Below, piece by piece: positions 28,326 to 38,824 of a DNA stretch of 64,000 nucleotides. Under the pieces are notes generated by a model, which saw only the letters and a list, made by a program, of their open reading frames with translations, did no database searches and had not been told where the DNA came from. Source of the stretch: Adiantum capillus-veneris (Eukaryota; Streptophyta; Polypodiopsida; Polypodiales; Pteridaceae); NCBI GenBank assembly GCA_014529385.2, contig CM043968.1, forward strand, positions 26,859,013 through 26,923,012. The letters are read 5' to 3'. The first letter of the stretch is position 1, and each line of letters begins with the position of its first letter. The position numbers and the translations under genes are program-made.

Positions 28326-29826
28326 GCATGACCTCAGAGGTTGTTGGTGGAAGAGAATGTGCACGATGGGTGAAAAAAGGAGTGTGGTTGTGAGACTGTG
28401 GTTTATGCAAGGAGGTCGGCGCGCCAGGGGTTTTTGCTTTCACATATCATTACTAATAATTAGAGGTGTTTATCCTTCTGCGAGTTAGTGCATGGCCCCT
28501 TACAATGCAGAGAGAGGTTTCCATTGGCCAACTGAGGATGATGGCTACAACTGTGTGTGCTGGCGATGCCCGTGCTTTCACGCGACTGCGTGTGCTATTG
28601 GTGGCCAAGCACAACAATTTTCCACCCTCTTATTCAACGGCATCCTGCTTACAGATGCTTACCACATAATTAAAGGGTTGTTTTATAAAAGAAAATCAAA
28701 CCCTACCTTTGGAGTTGCTTCCCTTTTGATGAGTCTTGTAGCCGTGTCAAAAGTCATCACGTCAAAAGTCGTCAGAGAAATCTTTTGGGATTATTCCGAT
28801 GACAGTAAAACTTCCAGAATGCTTCATCTTCTTGACGTTTTCTTCCCCTTTCAACTAGAGATAGAGGTTGTGGAGGGTTAGTAAAAAACTTTTGAACCTC
28901 ATTCAACCATCCCATTACTTCTCACGCTATGTACTCTATAACAATTGTATTATGAGATTAAATATTTTTTTAAATAAAAAATTATCCGACCAAGCTAGCT
29001 CACCAAAAATCAGTCTTTAAGCGCCCATTTGACTTGTAATTCAAGATTCACATTCCAAGCATCTCTTCCCACAAAATATACACATACATCCCTATATATT
29101 GAAAGAAAGGGTTGAAATAACTTAGTTGTATTCATCATAGCCCTGGTTCTCGCGGTATTCGTAACATTTAATGGCCTAGTAACTTGTGTGTAGTGGAAAA
29201 TAGCATGAACATAGTGAGAATTTCATTAGAATATATTCCTAATGAGCATAACAAGATTGCTTGGGTGGAGAGAGCAACAAAAGGCATAACACCTAGTTAG
29301 ATAGGCATGAACAATACATCAAAAGAGAGAGAAATTAAGCTATTGACAATAGTTGAGGACCGGATTTACATGGAGCCGGTCCCCCCTCCAAAAGGCTTTG
29401 TATTTATAGGTTTCCCCCATCAAGGGAGACTTTTTACAATACAATACTTTGTGTTACTTCAATAACTAGCTAGTGCAATGAAGATGAAAGCTTCACAACA
29501 CTAAGAAAACACTTATAAAACACAACATCAATTCCCTCACGGTCTCAGACCCAAGACCTCACACACCTTCGAAGATGGTGAGAGTTAGCGGCGTATGAGA
29601 GTAGATTGAGAGGAAGAAGGAATAGTCTCATGAGAAAGAAGTACATCTCCTCACATAATCACTCATAATAGCTTAGCATAGCTTAGTAATTATCATGTTA
29701 GAGGAGATGAGCATGCATTGAATCTTGGCTCTTGGTTGGATTTGCATCACAAAGCCAAGATTTGTTGGTGTAGGCCTCCCTTCTCACAAGCTTGGAGTAG
29801 ATGATGAGCTTTCCATTAAATCTTGA
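28326..29826. other. No gene supported; one 129-codon ORF
   Basis: An open frame at 28492-28881 (plus) is Cys-rich at its start and hydrophobic in the middle, with no known motif. The sequence otherwise is AT-rich and unassigned. Confidence 0.4.
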
Positions 29827-29828
29827 GA

Positions 29829-29889
<61 letters not shown>
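29827..29889. repeat. (GA)n microsatellite
   Basis: About 31 GA units. Confidence 0.95.
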
Positions 29890-29891
<2 letters not shown>

Positions 29892-30004
29892 TTCTTGCTT
29901 CACACATGAGCTAGTGTGAGTGTGTGTGGAATAATGCCTTTGAAAAATCAGCCCCTTCTCTCTCTTGGTCAACCCCTCTTGCTAAATCCTCATGCTAGCA
30001 CCTC

Positions 30005-30327
30005 ATTGGACTTTCCAAGCTTAGCCAATGAAAATTGAGAAGCATAAGTGATAGCCTTGTGACATGTGTCCCCCTTTCCCCTTTTGTGAGAGCTTTAGGT
30101 AATTAAATAATGCAACTAAACTCTCATTGGACCCCTTTGTCTTCTGGCCAATAGGAAGCAGGCAAGCCATTGGGCTGTTGAATGCTCATTGGACCCCTTG
30201 GGAGACTGTCCAATAGTCTTCTAGAGAGCTTAATTCTTATTGGTTCTTTTATTAAGTGTTTTTAAATGAATTAAACTAGATTTACTCTAGCCTAATTCTC
30301 ATTGGTCCACCTCTATGGCCATCCAAT
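30005..30327. repeat. Array of inverted ATTGG...CCAAT pairs
   Basis: Four ATTGG/CCAAT pairs occur: 30005-30029, 30126-30152, 30188-30214 and 30301-30327. The last three have exactly the same 27-nt outer span, and the pairs usually sit in the context CTCATTGGACCCC...CCAATAGG. Each can fold as a short stem, and each is a pair of opposed CCAAT boxes. Extra single ATTGG motifs lie at 30169 and 30239. Confidence 0.75.
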
Positions 30328-30403
30328 AGGACTTGGGTGCACCTTGTGGGAAATTGGCCTAGGGAGCTGATATATGTCCCTCATTCCCTTTGTGTAAAGG
30401 GAG

Positions 30404-30404
<1 letters not shown>

Positions 30405-30485
<81 letters not shown>

Positions 30486-30490
30486 TGTGT
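30405..30490. repeat. (GT)n microsatellite
   Basis: About 40 GT units with one interruption near 30478. Confidence 0.95.
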
Positions 30491-30539
30491 TTCTCTCTCA
30501 TCCCCTACTTACATGGCTCGCCCCCTCCTATGTAGGAGT

Positions 30540-31123
30540 CTTGAAGACTTTTTGGCACGGAGAAGACTCTTGCACTTTCATCTATACTAATTGTCAGAGC
30601 GCATTGGTAGTTGCAAGGATCCTAGTCTTTCATTCTTGCAAAAAGCACATTGAGGTGCATAGTCACTATGTCAAGGAGAGAGTCTTAGCTAGAGAGATCA
30701 ACTTTTCTTGTTATTGACACATGACAACCTTGTAGATCGATTCACAAAGGCATTGCTTAATGAGAAGTTTGAAGCTTTTTGCAAAGCCTTAGGCTTGCTA
30801 CCTTTTGTGGATTGACCATGTCCATGATCATGTCCATAGGGCATGGAACTTTCTCATACTGTATGTGCCAGGTTTGATTCACTACATCACTCCCAAGGGG
30901 GATTTGTTAGCATCTAGTAGTGATGTGTGTGAGCACACTTAGGACTGTCGAGGCACTTTTTCCCCTCACTAGGAGGTTTTTTTCCCCATGCTTTACATAT
31001 ACTCCCATCACTCTAGGGCTATCTTAACTTGTACTTTCACACCAAGAAATCCATTCTCCATAGTATGCCTTGAGCTTCTCCTCCATCTCCAAGTTTTATG
31101 TGCATTCGTGCAGCCCTCACTCC
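30540..31123 (+). mobile_element. copia RNase H fragment with 3' LTR
   Basis: RNase H is seen as QSALVVARILVFHSCKKHIE and HSHYVKERVLAREINFS at 30590-30710, with a stop, then the copia 3' LTR at about 30907-31123 after a GGGGGATT tract. The LTR shares GAGCACACTTAGGAC and CTCACTAGGAGG with the LTR at 20168. The internal 5' part is missing. Confidence 0.8.
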
Positions 31124-31184
31124 ATCACAAATAATAGGTGATTTGGTACTAGATCATCTACGAAAAGTACTCATTCAGAAGAAT

Positions 31185-31350
31185 TACTTCATCTTTACTT
31201 CCCCCTTGTGATTTGTATATAGGCCCATCATTCTACATCTATCTTATCTTGTATTCGCACACTAAGTAATACACTCTCTATTGTGTACCTTGAGCTTCAT
31301 CTCCATCTTTAAGCTATGTGTACATTCCTACAACCCTAACTTTTAACATT
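31185..31350 (+). repeat. Partial copia LTR
   Basis: ATATAGGCCCATCATTCTAC through TACCTTGAGCTTCATCTCCA to AACTTTTAACA matches the 3' two thirds of the same LTR family. It starts abruptly. Confidence 0.7.
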
Positions 31351-31369
31351 TATGGTCAACACATGAAGT

Positions 31370-31650
31370 GAGAGGTGTGGACAAGGGTCACCAGATTCAA
31401 GCATTGCATTTTGATCATCAAAGTGCCATTTCTTTGGCAAATAATCCCATGTTTCATTCCAAAACGAAAAAATATTGAGGTGAGTTATCACTTAATATGG
31501 GATGCGTTGATAGACAAATGGGTAGGTTGAGCTTATCAAAGTCTATAATGATGACAATACTATGGATGCTCTCACAAAGAGCTTAGCCATAAAGCACTTT
31601 GCACATTGCATAGAGTTGATGGGTGTGGAGTGAAACCACTATCATGCTTC
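31370..31650 (+). pseudogene. copia RNase H C-terminal fragment (second lineage)
   Basis: The sequence encodes pieces like LHFDHQSAISLANNPMFHSK and the end of a pol (DALTKSLA region in broken frame), characteristic of the copia RNase H C-terminus. It is clearly different from the other copia copies here. The downstream direct repeat TTGTACAAGAG/TTGTACAGAG at 31655-31675 may mark an LTR start. Confidence 0.55.
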
Positions 31651-32834
31651 AAAGTTGTACAAGAGTTGTACAGAGATTTGTTTTAGTCCACTTAAGCAAC
31701 ATTGGCCATTAAGTAGAAGGTTTTTACGGTAATGGCCAAGTGACTGGCCATACAACCCACTAACCCATCCACTAACCCCTATTCATTTATCCTTATAGAA
31801 TAAGGAAGCACAACAGATTGTTGTACTAAACTCCACGCACTCTCTATATCCTCTCCTACTTATCCATCGCATGCACTACACGCATGCTCCTTGCTCCTGC
31901 ACTCTTCAAAGGATCATTCTTATAGGAATGTGACAAAGACCTTAATAGAAGAGTTTGACTTGATATCTACTGCTAATATAGAACTCCTAACATGGTTTAC
32001 TTCAAAAATACATCTTCGGATGTGTGGAGCTTCAAAAAATGATAGTTTGCAAAGAGAAGATTGCATCCTAGATAGAGATGTAGGGATGAAATGTACGTTC
32101 CTAAGCCATTGTTAGATTAATTATTTGAACCATTTGAATGGACTCAAATATTGGCAAAGATGGTTGTGTGCGTAAATGCATCAACTTTGACCAATTATTG
32201 TAACAAAGAAGATAGGATATAATCCATATCCAAATGGTGTCCATAGCATGTGGAGATCATAGTGAGCTAGAAGGGGATTTCAATTGCCTACATTGGAAAA
32301 CTAGCATTGATATGTGTATATAAGATACAAGAAGAAATATCCATATTGACTTGTTTGAACAAAAAGACAAAGCTACATTTCATGAGATCAAAGAGCATTC
32401 AATCACTTAATTTGGATCATATTCCAAAAAGGATAGATCAAGAGTGTAATTGTTGGCTAGAAATAGAGAGGAGGAATTTTTGGCTTTTCAAACTAATGAT
32501 GAAGTAGAAAAAAGAATTCTTAAAAGAAACAAGAAGAAAAACAAATGACAACACATACTATGCCAAGAGTGGAAGGGAATGTTGAAAATGCAATCGCAAG
32601 AATGCACACAAAGATGAAGAAGATGAAGGAGAAGGTCAAGAGCACACAACACAAGAGGTAGTATTACTAAGGGAAGTGCCAGAACCTATGTGATTAGTCT
32701 ACAAAGATGGAGAAGATGAAGGACAAGGTCAAGAGCACACAGCATAGGAAGTAGTATTACTAAGGGAAGTGCTAGAGCCTATGTAATTAGTCCACAAAGA
32801 GGAGTAAGCCCAAAGCTTCAAACTTCTCACAATT
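31651..32834. other. No gene seen; local duplication
   Basis: AGATGAAGGAGAAGGTCAAG to AAGTGCCAGAACCTATG at 32620-32690 recurs with changes at 32708-32780 (about 87-base period). It may be the decayed internal part of a copia element. No recognisable domain. Confidence 0.45.
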
Positions 32835-33440
32835 GTGAAAATATCAATAGGGTTGTCTTGCATATGCACCTCTCCTATAGATAGTCCTCCTTCACATTAC
32901 GATATGCACCTTTATGTGCTTTGTGTCAGCATGGAACACTGGGTTCCTTGCAACAACCAAAGCACTCTTACTATCAGTAAAGATGGTGGTGGCACCAACA
33001 CCCAAGTTAGTAGTCAAAAGGAATATGAGCCAAATGCAGTCAATAGTACTTGTGAAAACTACATTGTATGTAGCCTCACAACTAGAAGTAGTCATTGTAG
33101 ACTGCTTCTTACTTAGCCAAGATATGCATGAGCTATGGAGCATGAAACAAAAACTACTAATGGACACGCGTATTTCATAGAAACCAAACCAATTTGAGTC
33201 TTAAAAATCATATGAATCTACCAGCAATGACCCCCCCTTGGGATAAAATAGCCCAAGATATATACTACCACTCAAGTAGGGAAAGATCCCCTTAACTACC
33301 TTCCAATGGGTAGACCCTAGGCTATGCGGGTGAGAGCATAGAATGGTGTTTATATACTTGGTGTCCATGGACACCAAGTATGATGTTATGGCACCATAGC
33401 TGAGCATTCATTCAATTCTTTCAAAAAGTGTATTTAAACA
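32835..33440 (-). pseudogene. copia RT C-terminus and RNase H fragment
   Basis: On the minus strand GSTHWKVVKGIFPYLSGSIY, LGLFYPKGG, SCISWLSKKQSTMTTSSCEA and SKSALVVARNPVFHADTKHI lie in order over two frames. These are the end of copia RT and the RNase H. The element ends about 110 bases left of the 33550 terminal inverted repeat, with a GT tract between. Confidence 0.8.
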
Positions 33441-33496
33441 TAGCCGCCTTCATGACTCCACTACTATGAACTTTTGAGCATTAGTAACTGATATCA

Positions 33497-33498
<2 letters not shown>

Positions 33499-33540
<42 letters not shown>

Positions 33541-33549
33541 ACGTGTGTG
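33499..33549. repeat. (TG)n microsatellite abutting the TIR element
   Basis: About 20 TG units, then GTACACGTGTGTG, ending directly at the left TIR. Confidence 0.9.
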
Positions 33550-33591
33550 CATTAGGAAAAAATTGGACCCCCTTGGGGCCATGTAAGGATT
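33550..33591 (+). repeat. Left terminal inverted repeat
   Basis: Shares CATTAG, AAAAAAT, GGAC, CTTGG, GCCAT and GGATT blocks in order with the right end. The outer 18 bases match the MITE at 59383 at 14 positions. Confidence 0.75.
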
Positions 33592-33948
33592 CCTAATTTT
33601 AAGGGATTAAAACTAATTTTGTAGGGGATGGAGGGAACAAAGACAATAAATAGGGCTACTTTTGTAGCTCTCTCTCTAACTTCTCTCTAGATAGGAGAGG
33701 GGGGGAAAGTAGGGAATGAGGGTGGTAAAGTAGGAGGAAGAGGGGGGATAAAGTAGGAGAGAGAGGGGAGTAAACAGAGAGAGACGAGTAAAAGTAGAGA
33801 GAAGAACCATTCTCTCTCTACCTATCACCAAACAAAGAGAGTAAGTAGTTATGACAAAATCCACTTTTCAGTTCGTGCATCAATTCACCCCAAAAAATTG
33901 AATTTTTTATAAAATCTTCAAAATGGATCTTTTAAGCTTTCAAAAGGT

Positions 33949-33984
<36 letters not shown>

Positions 33985-34273
33985 GTATTTTTTTAGAAGA
34001 ATCTAACTTTTATAAGCTCCAAATCTAAAATTCCGTGGGTCCCTCTCTACATTAACTCCAAGAATAAATAGATAATGCCACATCATCAAAACGTCCATCT
34101 AATAAAGCCTAAAAATTAAAATTTTAAAAATTTAAAAATTTCCCTCCTTTGAGCTCAAAAATTGAACCTATATATAAAAATATATATTTTTAAGTCTTTT
34201 TATCCCAAAAATTGTCTGTTTATCCTAAAAAGTATATCTTATCAAATTTTTTTTCCCATCATAACTTTTCACC
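33592..34273. other. 5' non-coding part of the TIR element
   Basis: GA-rich imperfect repeats (33660-33840), a TA tract (33952-33980) and AT-rich sequence precede the transposase start. No gene is seen. An ORF on the minus strand here is repeat translation. Confidence 0.6.
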
Positions 34274-37069
34274 ATGTCTCTTTGCGACATAACCAATGAA
34301 TCACCTACGCCGTCATCTACTAGGGCAACTAATGTCAGTCTGCGTCTACCGATCGAATTTGCTCCCACAAAAAAAAAATGACGAGAAAGCATCTCAACCG
34401 GCATCCGTACGACGGTTTCGAGGAGAAACCAATGTTGACTTGTGGCTTGATGGAGGGTTGTATCCAAAAGATCCGCTCGTGGGATGTCATCCGACATTCC
34501 ATACACTCCCAAGATTAATCAAATATGTGGGAGAAGGAGAACGTGGTCTTCTTGGGTATTGTAAGAGATTGGACTCCAATCACGCAGGTGCGTCGGTATA
34601 TTTCCGACAACAATGTCAAGTGTTACACATTCATTCCACAAATCTCCAACAACAACTACATTCCTCAGAGAAACAACTCAAAGATCTTAAAGAGGAGATG
34701 AAAGCTACAGAAATAGAGGTAACTAAGCTACAGATTGCAATGATGCACCTAAAAGCCACTCCATTTGGCATGCGTGAGCGTAAGAGGGAGTTCTCTTCCA
34801 TTGAAAACTTAGCCTCTAATGGAGGGGCACGTAAGAAGCGAATCACGGCAACCAAGTATTTTTTTAAATTCACAGTGTTCATAACTCTCAAATAATTTTC
34901 ATCAATTTGTAACTTGGTTCACCTTTTGAAATAGGACGTATATACAAGATGTGTGTGGAAGTTTTAGACAAGAGGACCGTTGCAATCTTCTCCTAGGATG
35001 CATCTCAAAGGAAGATATACTTTACATCATAGGTTGTGAAAAGGCCAAACACATGAAAGATGCCATCACAAAGGAGATCCTAAAAAAGATCTCTAACCTT
35101 GTGTCTGAGGATGATGTCCAGAGAGCTTGTGATGAGGTTGGGATCAGCACAAATGCATACCATGCACTTCATGGATTGATGAAAGATGCATTACGAGAGC
35201 AAGGCATCACCGAGAATTTATTTCCTATTCCACATAGTGTCCGACTTGCAAAAAAAGCAAACAATGATCTCGTTAGGGAATCCCTTGGCGAATACAAACA
35301 CATTGAAGGATCCATGGTGTACTCTTCCACGAGTGCCAAGTCACGTGGTAATATAAAGGGAGGCAATACTATTCCTAATGGGGCAAAGTATTTTAGTTAT
35401 CATCAATTCAACAATATTTTTGTTGACTTGAAACGACTACAACGAGCTATGGTTAAATTTTATGCTTTGTCTCCACAAGGTAATACAAATTGTAATGTCA
35501 TTTTTTATTTGTATTGAATATCATTTAGTATAACAATTCAATTCCTGTGTTGTTTCAGTACTTGGAGAGAAGCTCATATTTATTCTTAAGCTAGATGAAT
35601 GTCAAATTGTCAAAGGACGGAGATTGGAACGTATGAGTGTGACACTTATGAATGAGGCAATGTTTTTTGCAAAAGTTGATGCTATCGGTGATCATTCTCA
35701 GAAACCATCATTTAGTGTACAATCGGAAAAAGAAATATGGTGGTTAGGAGCTTTTGAAGTTCCGAAAGAGACTCATGAGGTGTTGGCATGGGTCTTCTCT
35801 ATGATCCCGTGGATCACAGAGGTTATTAAGGCACAACTAGAGGGAGAAAAGCTAGAAGTAGATGGAGTAGGTACATTTGATGTTGAGTGGCACTTAGGAG
35901 GTGATCTAAAAACAATCAAATGTATACTTGGGTGTAAACAAGGTGCTTCATCACTTCTTCCTTGTCCATATCGTGTATGAGGATACAAGGAGAGTACTCG
36001 TGGCTCCACGTCTTCAAAGAAAAATGTCAAGGGAAGTCAGGCAACAGGGTCAATGGATGATGATGCAAGGGATTGGGTGTGCTCGGTGTTGAAGTGTCCT
36101 ATCATGGAGGTCGCCAATCGGTCGACAAAAGATAAAACATGGCATCCCATTATCAATTTTCCACTTACAAATGTACACTTTTGCACTTTGCATGCCTTTA
36201 TGCGTATATTTGATCACTTGTTAAAGCTTCACATAGAGTACGCTTTCACAATGAAACCACTTTCCAGATCCATGGAAGCCATTGGAATAGTTGAAACAAT
36301 TCTAAGTTCGATTGGATGTCATGGTGGCAATGTTTCTATCATCGGTGAGGTGGAAAATATGCATGAAGTGCCACAAAAAGTATCTATGAATGGTGTGAAA
36401 GCACGTAGGTTTTTTAAGAAACCAGAGATGCGAAAGGAGAGGGGTGAAGAGGATGCTCCATGGGAGCTATGGAAAGCGCTTTGCAAGTGTACGACCGATC
36501 AAGATTCAAATCCCGTGCTTGTAAATCTGCGTAGGTAAGTGTGGCACCACTTGGAGTTAGTGCTTCAAATCATGTGGAAACCCCAAACCATGAGCGAGCA
36601 ACAAAATTTGTTCAAAGATCACATTTCAAATTTCACTAAAGCATTTGTGTAAGCGTGGGGAGAGAGCAATATCACACACTACATGGTAAGTTACTTTGTT
36701 CAGTTCAAATTTTGATGCTATACATAAATATTTATTTGATCTAAGCATTTTTTCTTGATGCAGCATATTTTGTATGCGCATGGAGCATTCTTTATGTCAA
36801 AATATGGTTCATTAGACATGTAGAGCACTCAAGGAATGGAAAAATCACATTATCGAGCCAAAGGTGTTTACTTTAAAAATACACATCACGATGGTGGAAC
36901 TACGAGATCCAACTACATGAAGGAGATGTTTGATTGGTTCTTTCGTTGTTCTTTGGGGAGATGTCATGCCATAGAGCGAGCGCGAAAGCCAAATCTTGCC
37001 AAGGAGGTTAGGAGACAATCTCGACTTACTGCTAAAGAGAAATGGAGAAACTCCACCGGACCCCCTTAA
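34274..37069 (+). pseudogene. Transposase-like gene, four exons, broken by stops
   Basis: Exons are about 34274-34855, 34935-35479, 35559-36685 and 36764-37069, with GT-AG introns in matching phase. The likely start MSLCDITNESPTPSSTR at 34274 joins the next frame only across a run of ten A at 34369-34378, so a one-base slip is probable. Exon 1 has a coiled coil (about 34640-34740). Exon 3 has LKLDECQ, VEWHLGGDLKTIKCILGC then CPYR, and FPLTNVHFCTLHAFMRIFDH. Exon 4 has THYMHILYAHG just across the splice, then QGMEKSHYRAK. The GGDLK...C..C, H...RI.D and QG.EK blocks recall predicted DDE-type transposases of invertebrate and fungal elements, with Asp, Asp/His and Glu as candidate catalytic residues; this is from memory. 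In-frame stops at 35978, 36536, 36650 and 36821 disable it. Confidence 0.6.
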
Positions 37070-37289
37070 TCATGCTAAGTGGCGTGAAAATCACCATAGA
37101 GTGGGCAAATGTTGGTTACCCAACATGTAAAACAAATGATACTATGCAATGTAATGTTTATGTTTGTAGATGTCTTTGTTGAGTTACTTATATTACTTCT
37201 CCATTTATCCGTTTTTTTGTTTTTTATATTTTGATGATATTAAGAGTTTTTTTAAGTGGCCTAGTCAAGTGTGAAGAGACCTTTTTTTT

Positions 37290-37297
37290 TATAAATA
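37290..37297 (+). promoter_or_regulatory. TATA box of the histone H3-like gene
   Basis: TATAAATA lies 55 bases upstream of the ATG, after a T-run, in the 280-base gap behind the transposase gene. The spacing suits a short 5' UTR and indicates an independent promoter. Confidence 0.6.
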
Positions 37298-37351
37298 GAG
37301 GGCTTTTAGAGAAGAGGGAGTCTCATTTTCAATATTGCCCCTTCCTACAAC

Positions 37352-38191
37352 ATGGCACGCACAAAGCAAACAGCAAGAAAAGATCAACCTTTTTTTGCTC
37401 ACCCTCATTCAACCGTCCAAGGTGCTCAAAAACCACCTTGGATACACGAACAAGAGCTCTTAGAAGAGATGGAGAGGGAATGGTCAGGTGAAGAGCAACA
37501 AGATGGACAACCTTCACGCAAGAAGAAACGGGTAGTGACATTAGACAACAAAACCGAAACGGACAACGAAGCACAAAGCCCACCATGGAGCGGACAGGAG
37601 ATCCCAAGCAATCATCGAGTTCCGGCTAGGAAGACATTGCCACGTGGCTTCGGTGCTCTGCCATCAGATCAGCCTAGAGGTGATCATGGGTTACTAAATG
37701 AAGAGGATTTTGAGGATGTAGCAGACGAGCCAGTTGGAGCGCAGGGTGGAGTTGAAGAGCCAGTCGGAGCACATAGTGGCCTTGAAGATGCGCCAGCTTC
37801 TCCTCGCAAGTCCTCTCGTAAAAAGAAAAAGTTTTTCAAGGTTCGCCCTCGCAAGGCCCATGTCCCAGATCCTACCATCCCTCAACAACGGGCTCCTACT
37901 GTGAAGCGACGCATTCCAAAGGCGTTGCAAGAGATTCGTCACTATCAAAAAACTTCAGACCTTCTCATCCGCAAGGCACCATTCGCACGTTTGGTGAAAG
38001 AGATCATGCAAAGTTATCGAATGGCGTTTCGAGTTCAAGGTATCGACGTAGAAGCTCTGCAAGAAGCGGCAGAATATCATCTAATTTCTATTTTTGAAGA
38101 CACCAACTTGTGCGCTATTCATGCAAAATGGATGACAATAATGCCCAAGGATTTAGCTCTTGCGCGTCGAATCAGAGGAGAAAGAGATTGA
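37352..38191 (+). CDS. Histone H3-like protein with extended N-terminal tail (279 aa)
   Basis: The single-exon ORF starts [10 protein letters not shown], identical to canonical H3 through Lys9, then Asp replaces Ser10. A tail of about 190 residues follows (about 45 in normal H3). It has a basic cluster PSRKKKR (54-60), an ARKT motif (92-95), an acidic stretch with a duplicated EPVGA (126-146), and the basic stretch [20 protein letters not shown] (151-170). Residues 190-279 are a full H3 fold: [51 protein letters not shown] and [10 protein letters not shown]. Loop 1 has the canonical length, unlike CENH3 variants with a longer loop. Arg63-Lys64, Arg69, Arg83 and His113 equivalents are present; Arg116 is Trp. 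It is uninterrupted, unlike the transposase beside it. It is probably nuclear and able to pair with H4; a role at the element's own chromatin is speculation. Confidence 0.9.
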   Translation: MARTKQTARKDQPFFAHPHSTVQGAQKPPWIHEQELLEEMEREWSGEEQQDGQPSRKKKRVVTLDNKTETDNEAQSPPWSGQEIPSNHRVPARKTLPRGFGALPSDQPRGDHGLLNEEDFEDVADEPVGAQGGVEEPVGAHSGLEDAPASPRKSSRKKKKFFKVRPRKAHVPDPTIPQQRAPTVKRRIPKALQEIRHYQKTSDLLIRKAPFARLVKEIMQSYRMAFRVQGIDVEALQEAAEYHLISIFEDTNLCAIHAKWMTIMPKDLALARRIRGERD

Positions 38192-38308
38192 ATTTGATTT
38201 TTATGCAATTTTGCCAATGTAAAGATATCTTTTTGAAATAACGAGTCGTGGCTTTTTCAAATATAACGAGTCGTGTACATTTGTGTTTTAAGTGATATAA
38301 GTAAAACT

Positions 38309-38311
<3 letters not shown>

Positions 38312-38357
<46 letters not shown>
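38312..38357. repeat. (AG)n microsatellite
   Basis: About 22 AG units 120 bases after the H3-like stop codon, inside the TIR element. Confidence 0.95.
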
Positions 38358-38359
<2 letters not shown>

Positions 38360-38416
38360 TGGATAGAAGAGCTGTCAACCAAGTGTGGTTGATTGAATAA
38401 CCAAAAAAGATATTGT

Positions 38417-38583
38417 ATTCTTATAATATTAGTCTAAAAAAGGTTTAAAAACGCTGTCTAGAGGCCTGCTGCAGAGGCGCGCGAGAAGGCAAAAGTAGAA
38501 GTTACTTTCGCTTTCTCGCGCGCCTCTACGGCAGGCCTCTAGATAGCCTTTTTAAACCTTTTTTAGGCTAAAATTATAAGAAT
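38417..38583. repeat. 167-bp near-perfect hairpin (foldback) between convergent genes
   Basis: Left arm 38417-38497 and right arm 38503-38583 are complementary with few mismatches. Shared blocks include ATTCTTATAAT, CTAAAAAAGGTTTAAAAA, TCTAGAGGCCTGC and AGAGGCGCGCGAGAA. The loop is only a few bases. It lies between the ends of the H3-like gene (38191, plus) and the next gene (38825, minus). It could be a foldback MITE inserted in the element, a small-RNA hairpin locus, or a shared terminator; the sequence alone cannot decide. Confidence 0.85.
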
Positions 38584-38824
38584 TTTATGATATTATGCTT
38601 TTTTTTATGTTATTTATATTTAAAAAAAATTATATTTTGATTCAGTGAATTGCACAATCGTATCACAAGATAGAACCAATCACGTATTGTCTATCGTACC
38701 ATAAACTCAATACAGAAGTTGGAAAGTACCAGTTAAAATCAATTCCCATTCAAATTTTGAAATAACAAAGTACAAAGATGTGATATATCTCATTACATAT
38801 TTGTTAATTACAAGATTTATGCAT

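Noticed and set aside
37352-38191. The H3-like protein as a centromeric CENH3
   Set aside because: Loop 1 has canonical H3 length and the tail start is canonical; CENH3 usually has a longer loop and a divergent tail. Not excluded without phylogeny.
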